Assembly (NCBI GenBank): GCA_900556555.1
Contig: USPF01000029.1
Span: 1-29,396 of the forward strand
Reading direction: 5' to 3'
Length of the DNA stretch: 29,396 nt
Origin: an uncultured Blautia sp.
GTDB lineage: Bacteria > Bacillota > Clostridia > Lachnospirales > Lachnospiraceae
Below, piece after piece: positions 23,815 through 29,396 of this stretch. The notes beneath the pieces are model-generated. The model searched no databases. It had not been told where the DNA came from and saw nothing but the letters and a program-made list of their open reading frames with translations. Within the stretch, counting starts at the first letter, position 1, and every line of letters starts with the position of its first letter. The position numbers were made by a program, and so were the translations under genes.

Positions 23815-24663
23815 ATGAGCTGCAACCGTTATAACTTAATCCAGGAAAAAGACCGTATCATCCACAGTGATGCCCGCCTGCTTTATTTAAGTACTGCAAA
23901 ATATGGCGGTGATTGGCACAGTCTCCCTCACACCCATGACTGCGCAGAGCTTTTTTTGGTAACTGGAGGAAGTGGTCAGTTTTCTATTGAAAATGAACTT
24001 TATCCGGTACACGTAGGTGATTTATTCATTATCAATCCTAATGTAGAGCACACGGAAACCAGCCTTAATGCCCAGCCTTTGGAATATATTGTTCTCGGCG
24101 TGGAAAATCTTCAGCTCTTCCTTCAAAATGAACAGGATGACCGTTTTTGTATCGTTCACTTTCAGAATCATATGGAAGATCTTCTTTTCTGTCTTCATAC
24201 CATGCAAAGAGAAATCGAAACAAAACCGGTCGGTTACGAAATGGTCTGCCAGGATTTTCTGGATATCCTGGTTATCCAGCTCATGCGGCAAACAAAATTT
24301 TCTGCTACTCTGGTTCCATTAAATAGGCGCTCCAGCCATATTTGTGCTCTTGTCCGGCGATACATCGACAACCATTATAAAGAAGAGCTTTCTTTAGAAC
24401 ATCTGGCTCAGATTGCTCATGTAAGTAAATATCATGTAGTTCATATTTTTAGTAAAGAATACGGAATATCACCTATTAGTTATCTTGCTATGCGCAGAAT
24501 AGAAGAAAGCCGGCAGCTTTTGACTACTACCGACTTCTCTCTTTCCTATATTGCACACACCCTGGGGTTTTCTTCCAGCAGCTATTTTTCCCAGGCATTT
24601 CGCAAGTTAGAAGGCGTATCTCCCACAGAATATCGCCGTACTCATAAACAAAATAAAAAGTAA
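23815..24663 (+). CDS. AraC-family transcriptional regulator with cupin sensor domain
   Basis: A 282-residue regulator. The N-terminal half is a cupin-type sugar-sensing domain with HSLPHTHDCAELFLVTGGSG (about 35-54) and HVGDLFIINPNVEHT (66-80). The C-terminal 100 residues hold the two helix-turn-helix motifs of the AraC family, LSLEHLAQIAHVSKYHVVHIF and SLSYIAHTLGFSSSSYFSQAF, ending GVSPTEYRR. ATG 23815 follows AAAAGGAG. It is divergent from the importer operon, the usual arrangement for a dedicated activator, and both promoters have weak -35s. It converges with the C-S lyase gene with only 9 bp between and no clear terminator. Its ligand is unknown; a mono- or disaccharide taken up by the importer is likely. 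Confidence 0.93.
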   Translation: MSCNRYNLIQEKDRIIHSDARLLYLSTAKYGGDWHSLPHTHDCAELFLVTGGSGQFSIENELYPVHVGDLFIINPNVEHTETSLNAQPLEYIVLGVENLQLFLQNEQDDRFCIVHFQNHMEDLLFCLHTMQREIETKPVGYEMVCQDFLDILVIQLMRQTKFSATLVPLNRRSSHICALVRRYIDNHYKEELSLEHLAQIAHVSKYHVVHIFSKEYGISPISYLAMRRIEESRQLLTTTDFSLSYIAHTLGFSSSSYFSQAFRKLEGVSPTEYRRTHKQNKK

Positions 24664-24672
24664 CTTGTTTTC

Positions 24673-25890
24673 CTATTCTTCTATGGTAAATACATAATTT
24701 TTCAAACGGGCAAAGGCTTCCTGCACTCTTGTCAGTGGCAGTGCAAGATTCATACGAATATGGCAGCAGCCATGGAACGGTCTTCCATCCTGCCATGCTA
24801 CTCCCACATCCCATCCTGCTTTCAGCACTTCATCCAGGGTTTTTCCGTATGTTTCACACCATCTACTGCAATCAAGAAACAGCATATAAGTCCCCTGAGG
24901 CCTTGCCACTTTTACCTCTGGAAAATGCTCTTTGATAAAATTGCATGCATAAGCTATATTCTCGCTTAATACCTGACATAGTTCATCTACCCATACATGT
25001 CCCTCTTCTCTGTAAGCTCCCATAAGTGCATACATAGAAAGTACATTCATTTCATTATAATGGCTAAGAGAAGACTCCTTTTCTACTCTCTCACGGAGCC
25101 ATGAATTATAAATAATATGATAGGAACCTACCAGCCCTGCCAGATTAAAGGTCTTAGAAGGTGCATACATGGCTGCAGTACGGCTCTTTGCATCTTCTGA
25201 AATAGACTGGGTTGGAATATGCTTATATCCTGGCATAATAAGGTCGGACCAAATCTCATCAGAGACAACAAACACATCATATTTCTTGTAAATCTCCATG
25301 GCTTTCTCGATTTCCCAGCGTTCCCATACGCGGCCGCACGGATTGTGCGGAGAGCAGAAAATAGCCGCATGGATATGGTTTTCCTTGATTTTTTTCTCCA
25401 TATCTTCAAAATCCATACGCCAAATATTCTCTTCATCTTTCACAAGATGTGAATGCACGATATGATAACCGTTGTTTTCCAGAGAAGAAGTAAATCCGAT
25501 ATATGTCGGTGCATGTACCAGTACGTTGTCACCTTTTGAACAAATTACACCTAATACACTGAGTACACCGCCCAGTACACCGTTCTCATAACCAATATGT
25601 TCTGCTTTTAAGCCAGTAACACCATTTCTTTGCTCCTGCCATGAAATAATACTATTTGTATATTCTTTTCTTGGACTGAAATATCCGTATGCGGGATGAT
25701 CTACCCTCTGATGAATGGCCTCCTGAATCGTAGGAAGAGCCGGGAAATTCATATCTGCTACCCACATAGGAATTACGTCGAATCCCTCTTTCGGCGCATC
25801 CGGTCCAAAATCTGAGTCATTGTAGACAGAGTCTACAGCAATCGCATCCCATCCTCTTCTGTCGATGATGGAAGTAAAATCATATTTCAT
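24673..25890 (-). CDS. MalY/PatB-family PLP-dependent C-S lyase/aminotransferase
   Basis: A 405-residue fold-type I PLP enzyme of the MalY/PatB group, members of which cleave cystathionine and related C-S bonds. It opens with IDRRGWDAIAVD and VIPMWVADMNFP (39-50), a signature of the group. Further on come PTYIGF (128-133), PHNPCGRVW (181-189), SDEIWSDL (210-217) and the PLP lysine K246 in YAPSKTFNLAG. Start ATG 25890 follows TTGGAGGA. In E. coli MalY also represses the maltose regulon by binding MalT, but MalT is not an AraC protein and no such link is shown here. Neighbours (AraC regulator, HicB) do not clarify its role; it is likely transcribed alone. Cystathionine beta-lyase is the usual annotation. 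Confidence 0.88.
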   Translation of the reverse strand: MKYDFTSIIDRRGWDAIAVDSVYNDSDFGPDAPKEGFDVIPMWVADMNFPALPTIQEAIHQRVDHPAYGYFSPRKEYTNSIISWQEQRNGVTGLKAEHIGYENGVLGGVLSVLGVICSKGDNVLVHAPTYIGFTSSLENNGYHIVHSHLVKDEENIWRMDFEDMEKKIKENHIHAAIFCSPHNPCGRVWERWEIEKAMEIYKKYDVFVVSDEIWSDLIMPGYKHIPTQSISEDAKSRTAAMYAPSKTFNLAGLVGSYHIIYNSWLRERVEKESSLSHYNEMNVLSMYALMGAYREEGHVWVDELCQVLSENIAYACNFIKEHFPEVKVARPQGTYMLFLDCSRWCETYGKTLDEVLKAGWDVGVAWQDGRPFHGCCHIRMNLALPLTRVQEAFARLKNYVFTIEE

Positions 25891-25994
25891 TTCTTATCCT
25901 CCAATTTCTTCTTTGCAGTATCAAAAACTGCCTTTTTTATTTTTTCATTGCCAAAACCTTGCTTTCTGGAAAATCCGTAATAGAAATCTACTAC

Positions 25995-26023
25995 TTGTCC
26001 CTATTCTGCTTTTGTTATATACT
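25995..26023 (+). promoter_or_regulatory. Promoter of the HicB-like gene
   Basis: TTGTCC (25995-26000), 17 bp, TATACT (26018-26023), 36 bp before the start codon and ahead of AAGGAGG. Confidence 0.6.
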
Positions 26024-26059
26024 CTAACATATCTGAAAGAAAATAAGGAGGATTTTTCC

Positions 26060-26338
26060 ATGAAATTTTTATATCCTGCGGTTTTCCGCAAAACAGAATC
26101 CGGAAAATATAAAGCTCACTTTCCAGATCTCGAATGCTGCTATGCAGAAGGAGACACCTTAGACGATGCCATTGACAATGCCAACGAAGCAGCTTATAAC
26201 TGGCTGAGTCTGGAATTATCTGAGGAAGACTGTAACCTTCCATCCGTATCCGATAAAAGTGATATGGACTTACAGGAAGGGGATATTGTACGAAACATTT
26301 GCGTGAATATTCGTTTTTATGAAGGATGGGATGAGTAA
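26060..26338 (+). CDS. HicB-family antitoxin-like protein, no HicA partner
   Basis: A 92-residue protein with the partial RNase H fold of HicB: FLYPAVFRKTESGKYKAHFPDL (3-24), CYAEGDTLDDAIDNANEAA (27-45), then an acidic linker and NICVNIRFYEGWDE. In HicAB modules HicB neutralises the mRNA-cutting HicA toxin. Here no HicA-type reading frame lies on either side, and the protein lacks an obvious C-terminal DNA-binding domain, so it appears solitary. ATG 26060 is set by AAGGAGG eight bases upstream; the frame is open farther up but covers the promoter. A promoter (25995-26023) and a terminator that includes its stop codon make it a self-contained unit. Solo HicB-like proteins are common in Firmicutes, with unknown roles. 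Confidence 0.85.
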   Translation: MKFLYPAVFRKTESGKYKAHFPDLECCYAEGDTLDDAIDNANEAAYNWLSLELSEEDCNLPSVSDKSDMDLQEGDIVRNICVNIRFYEGWDE

Positions 26339-26355
26339 AAGCTCATCCTTTCTTT
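26329..26355 (+). terminator. Terminator of the HicB-like gene
   Basis: GGATGAG (26329-26335), a six-base loop and CTCATCC (26342-26348), followed by TTTCTTTTT. The left arm contains the last codons and stop of the HicB-like gene, and the T tract abuts the stop codon of the convergent sulfatase gene. Confidence 0.75.
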
Positions 26356-27738
26356 TTATACCATTAAAAACGGATCCTGCTGCATTTCCAAATATTCTTT
26401 TAAACGCTTTTCATACGCTTCCACAATTTCTTGATTTTTTCTTGTAATCCGTATTGGATTCTGCTGGTACGGATCTTTTACATTATCATATAACAGTTTT
26501 ATCTGCTCTTCCCCAGGCTGATATCCATTATAAATCACAAAGGTATGGCTGTGAGTGCGGATTCCTCTCCATCCATAGCATTTGCTGTTTAAGCCCTTCT
26601 TTTCAAAAGCATCTACCATATCCGGCATTCCCGGATAAGAACATAAAAATGCATCCTGAGGTGCCTCACTTTCTCCTGTTCTTATACCCTGTGCATGATT
26701 GAAGCCCTGACAGGTATCTGGAATTGAAAGACCTAAAATACCCAGAAGTGTTGGCATATGATCCGGACTTGCCACTAATTCATGATACTTGGAAGGTTTT
26801 AGATTTCCTTTCCATTTCATATAAAGTGGAATATGAATGGATTCTTCGTACCATATATTCTTGCTCATTTCACCGTGTGAACCCAGCATCTCACCATGAT
26901 CTGCGGAAAGAACGATAAGCGTATCTTCTTCCATATGGTTCTCTTTCAGGTATGCCAGCAAACGGCCAAACTGATCATCCACACCTGTTACAGCAGCAAA
27001 ATACTGCCTTGTAATCTCTTCCATTTCTGGTGTTTTCTTTTCTTCTGGAACATTTTCCCGATATATAACCGGCATATCAGAATATTGTTTATAATATTTC
27101 TCTGGCACTTGATCATAAGGTGGATGCGGCGGATTGTAAGAAAGGAACAGTGCAAATGGTTCTTCTTTATCCTTCTGTTTTTCCATATATTCAAGAGCCT
27201 TATCTGTCTCAAAAATCGGTGACCAGCATCCTGGTTTAATCTGTTTTGGAGTGTCCTCCCAATAATGTGGATCTAAATGTTGATCCCACGCACCATAAGA
27301 AAGCCAATAATCAAATCCCTGTCTTCTCTCTCCCGGCGGTGTATATGCATCCCAGTATCTTGCTCCTGAAACCGGATGCTTCTCGAAGTTCTGTTCAGAA
27401 GCATCCAGATGCCATTTCCCAATATAACCTGTCTCATATCCTGCATCTTTTAACACATTGCCGATACAGGTCTCCTGTGGTTTCAACATCAGAACTTCAC
27501 TTAAACCAATCTTACAGTTTGTCCACATTCCCAGACTAAACGGATATTTTCCTGTGAGCAGTGATGCACGATGTGGAGAACATAATGGAAAGGTGCTGAT
27601 TGCTTCTGTACAATCCACACTTTCCTGTGCAAACCTATCCATGTTTGGAGTTTTTACCTGATCTGCTCCCACATGTCCCATTGCCTGATATCTCCATTGA
27701 TCCAAAAATACATATAATAAATTCGGTCTCTTCTTCAT
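26356..27738 (-). CDS. Sulfatase, Cys-type, cytoplasmic
   Basis: A type I (S1) sulfatase of 460 residues that should remove sulfate esters from a carbohydrate. The maturation motif C53-S-P-H-R57 in CSPHRASLLTGKYP is the formylglycine site; the Cys form needs an anaerobic maturase such as that at 17727-18833. Metal and substrate residues fit the fold: Asp13-Gln14 in VFLDQWR, K108-W-H110, and D280-H281-G in LSADHGEMLGSHGE. No signal peptide is present (MKKRPNLLYVFLDQW leads into the first strand), so it works in the cytoplasm on imported sugar. ATG 27738 follows AGGAGG. It is 10 bp after the GH88 gene. The exact sulfate position (2-O, 4-O or 6-O) cannot be read from sequence. Confidence 0.92.
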   Translation of the reverse strand: MKKRPNLLYVFLDQWRYQAMGHVGADQVKTPNMDRFAQESVDCTEAISTFPLCSPHRASLLTGKYPFSLGMWTNCKIGLSEVLMLKPQETCIGNVLKDAGYETGYIGKWHLDASEQNFEKHPVSGARYWDAYTPPGERRQGFDYWLSYGAWDQHLDPHYWEDTPKQIKPGCWSPIFETDKALEYMEKQKDKEEPFALFLSYNPPHPPYDQVPEKYYKQYSDMPVIYRENVPEEKKTPEMEEITRQYFAAVTGVDDQFGRLLAYLKENHMEEDTLIVLSADHGEMLGSHGEMSKNIWYEESIHIPLYMKWKGNLKPSKYHELVASPDHMPTLLGILGLSIPDTCQGFNHAQGIRTGESEAPQDAFLCSYPGMPDMVDAFEKKGLNSKCYGWRGIRTHSHTFVIYNGYQPGEEQIKLLYDNVKDPYQQNPIRITRKNQEIVEAYEKRLKEYLEMQQDPFLMV

Positions 27739-27748
27739 TTTTTTCCTC

Positions 27749-28927
27749 CTACCAATAAGGATTCCAGTCGCCTTTTCTTCTTCTTAAGGCTTCCAGATAG
27801 AAATAATCTCCCCAGGTATTACATTCATCCACACCACGGTCTGTACAAGTATTTTCTTTTGAATCTCTTGCATAAGTTCCGTGTAACAGCAGACCATTTG
27901 ATTCTTTCTGATCCTTAACCGCACAGGTATGAATCAATGCAGAAAGCATCTTATCTGCAGCCATCTGGTATTTTTCTGCTTCTTCTTTCTCCAGATGTGG
28001 AAGCATTTCATAAATACCGCAAATTACAATTGCAGCAGACGAAGAATCTCTTGGTTCTGTACTTCCTGTATCAAAATCAAAATCCCAATATGGTACTAAA
28101 TCTTCTGGCAAATGCTCGATAAAATAATCGGTAACATCTCTGAACATCTGGATATAATCTGGATTATTCTGATATCGATAGCTAAGAGCTATACCATAAA
28201 CACCCCATGCCTGGCCACGCGCCCATGCCGACCCATTTCGGTTTCCCTGGTGTGTTACACCATAAGATGGTTTTCCGGTTTCCGGATCAAGAAAATAGGT
28301 ATGATAGGTAGAATGATCTTCTCTTAAAACACATTTCATCGCAGTGTGAATATGCTTGCAAGCTTTTTGGGCATACTCTGGATTGCCGGTTACTTCTGTT
28401 GCCCAGTAAAGCAAAGGAAGATTTAATAAACAATCAATAATTAACCGATAGTCTTTTGGATCACCAACATTTCCCCAGGCCTGAATAAATTCTCCCTTTT
28501 CTCTGTATCTGGTAAGCAGATGATCTGCTGCTAAAATGGCTGCTTTTTTTCCATTCTCATTCTGACAAAGCTTATAAGCTGCCACACAAGAAAGGCTATA
28601 TAAAAATCCCATATCATGATGATTCACATCTATCTTATTTTCGATACGGTTTAGAAAACTGTCTACATGGATTTCCCCTGTTTTCTTAAAATCTTCGTCT
28701 TTTGTAAGCTCATATGCAAGCCATACAACACCTGTCCAAAAACCAGTTGTCCACTCTACATTTTCTGTCTTCCAATAGAAACCATCCTTTGTATTTGGTG
28801 ACTGGAAATGACTGGTAAAATCTTCTAAATTAGCCTTGGCAATCTTTGTTGCCCAGTCAATTGCCTGCTCTATTAATTCCTCACTGCACCCTTCATATTG
28901 TGCAAGAGATTCAAATGTCTGTGCCAT
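27749..28927 (-). CDS. Unsaturated glucuronyl hydrolase, GH88
   Basis: Hydrolyses the unsaturated uronic acid from the non-reducing end of disaccharides made by polysaccharide lyases acting on chondroitin, hyaluronan or heparin. The 392-residue protein is an (alpha/alpha)6 barrel of family GH88. Conserved stretches are WTTGFWTGVVWLAYE (59-73), HHDMGFLYSLS with Asp105, and RLIIDCLLNLPLLYWA with Asp165; these fit the two catalytic Asp of Bacillus UGL (Asp88, Asp149). RGQAWGVYG and WGDYFYLEALRR follow. No signal peptide, so cytoplasmic. ATG 28927 follows AGGAGA. It lies between two sulfatase genes (21 bp and 10 bp gaps), pointing to sulfated glycosaminoglycan disaccharides. GH105 is an alternative but fits less well. 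Confidence 0.92.
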   Translation of the reverse strand: MAQTFESLAQYEGCSEELIEQAIDWATKIAKANLEDFTSHFQSPNTKDGFYWKTENVEWTTGFWTGVVWLAYELTKDEDFKKTGEIHVDSFLNRIENKIDVNHHDMGFLYSLSCVAAYKLCQNENGKKAAILAADHLLTRYREKGEFIQAWGNVGDPKDYRLIIDCLLNLPLLYWATEVTGNPEYAQKACKHIHTAMKCVLREDHSTYHTYFLDPETGKPSYGVTHQGNRNGSAWARGQAWGVYGIALSYRYQNNPDYIQMFRDVTDYFIEHLPEDLVPYWDFDFDTGSTEPRDSSSAAIVICGIYEMLPHLEKEEAEKYQMAADKMLSALIHTCAVKDQKESNGLLLHGTYARDSKENTCTDRGVDECNTWGDYFYLEALRRRKGDWNPYW

Positions 28928-28948
28928 AAATTATGTCTCCTAAATTTT

Positions 28949-29396
28949 TTATTCTTCACAACAATAAGTATCTACTCGATGAGAATACATGCCTGCTTTA
29001 CACATCTGTCCCAATCCAGTAACGCCTTCTCTTGTTCCATCTATCTTTTCATCTGCATATTTCAAAAACCATTCTTGCAGATGTTTCCTCATATCTACTA
29101 CGATTTCCTCATACTCAAGCTTCCCATAAAGATTTTCAAGTTCCTCTGGGTCTGACGTCAAATGATATAACTCATGTGGTCCATAAGGATAGCGGTGAAT
29201 GTATTTCCAGTCCTTATTTCTTATCATTCTTACTGGTCCATATTCATCGAAAACCACTACTTCCTGTTCTTCTTTTTCTGTCCTTTTTTCTCCGGATAAT
29301 AATTTCGCAAAACTTGTTCCCGGCAATTTTTCACATGCATTTGAAAAAATTGCATCTTTTTTAATGCTGTCAGCGGTCTTTCCCTCTTTTCTCTTG
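28949..29396 (-). CDS. Sulfatase, C-terminal part (runs off window)
   Basis: The reading frame is open to the right edge, and about 148 residues are visible. The stretch ACEKLPGTSFAKLLSGE matches the LPGxSF...L segment late in S1 sulfatases, and VRMIRNKDWKYIHRYP, then HELYHLTSDPEELENLYG, is the typical C-terminal subdomain (R..DWKYI, ELYDLxxDPxExxNL). A TTG at 29326 is not a start; the protein continues upstream, with the formylglycine motif outside the window. It lies 21 bp before the GH88 gene in the same operon. Its substrate probably differs in sulfate position from that of the sulfatase at 26356-27738, since two sulfatases bracket one hydrolase. Whether it has a signal peptide cannot be seen. 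Confidence 0.88.
   Translation of the reverse strand, partial: KRKEGKTADSIKKDAIFSNACEKLPGTSFAKLLSGEKRTEKEEQEVVVFDEYGPVRMIRNKDWKYIHRYPYGPHELYHLTSDPEELENLYGKLEYEEIVVDMRKHLQEWFLKYADEKIDGTREGVTGLGQMCKAGMYSHRVDTYCCEE

Noticed and set aside
25865..26059. N-terminal extension of the HicB-like protein
   Set aside because: The stretch overlaps the start of the divergent C-S lyase gene and the promoter; AAGGAGG marks the start at 26060.
28949..29326. Reading the sulfatase fragment as a complete 125-residue protein from TTG 29326
   Set aside because: The frame stays open to the window edge with sulfatase-like residues (AIFSNACEK) just before; it is a truncated gene, not a short one.

Overview
The window reads as a chromosomal segment of a low-to-mid-GC anaerobic Firmicute, most likely a gut Lachnospiraceae (Blautia/Ruminococcus-like; genus uncertain). 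The signs are strong AGGAGG ribosome sites, an HPr-kinase carbon-control gene, a CUT1 sugar importer without its own ATPase, UPF0371 and an anaerobic sulfatase-maturating radical SAM enzyme. Most genes are compact housekeeping genes in short operons separated by clear intrinsic terminators and sigma-A-type promoters.

Layout. 1-54: 5' part of a tRNA-Ser(UGA), minus strand. 122-4814 (minus): a tRNA-modification, RNA-processing and isoprenoid block, tsaE-tsaB-rimI, then, past a terminator hairpin, a small Cys-rich protein, rnz, tsaD and ispD. 4943-6114: cyclophilin and a convergent YigZ/IMPACT protein overlapping by 4 bp. 6282-8852 (plus): a class A penicillin-binding protein with an acidic/proline-rich tail. 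8932-12754 (minus): uvrC-hprK-glk. 12847-14811 (minus): ftsH. 15049-16527 (plus): UPF0371/DUF1846. 16591-17607 (minus): galE.

17727-29396 is a carbohydrate region. It holds an anaerobic sulfatase-maturating enzyme (minus), nagB (plus), and a sugar ABC importer operon (solute-binding lipoprotein, two permeases, a tiny membrane protein; minus) divergent from an AraC-type regulator. A MalY/PatB-type C-S lyase and a lone HicB-like protein follow. Last comes an operon entering from the right edge: sulfatase (partial), GH88 unsaturated glucuronyl hydrolase, Cys-type sulfatase. The complete sulfatase and the hydrolase have no signal peptide. Together they fit intracellular breakdown of imported sulfated, unsaturated glycosaminoglycan disaccharides, with the radical SAM enzyme making the formylglycine in the sulfatase and NagB taking the amino-sugar product into glycolysis. 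That the ABC importer carries this substrate is inference.

The most notable anomaly is a one-base frameshift in the solute-binding protein gene: lipoprotein signal and mature domain lie in different frames and are joined by restoring one A in an A4 run. Other points of interest are the regulatory region of that operon (22-bp-spaced direct repeats and a 20-bp palindrome), a perfect 11-bp stem between binding protein and permease genes, a solo HicB gene with its own promoter and terminator, and a MITE/IS-end-like inverted repeat after nagB. I see no CRISPR array, phage, intact insertion sequence or clearly unprecedented system.
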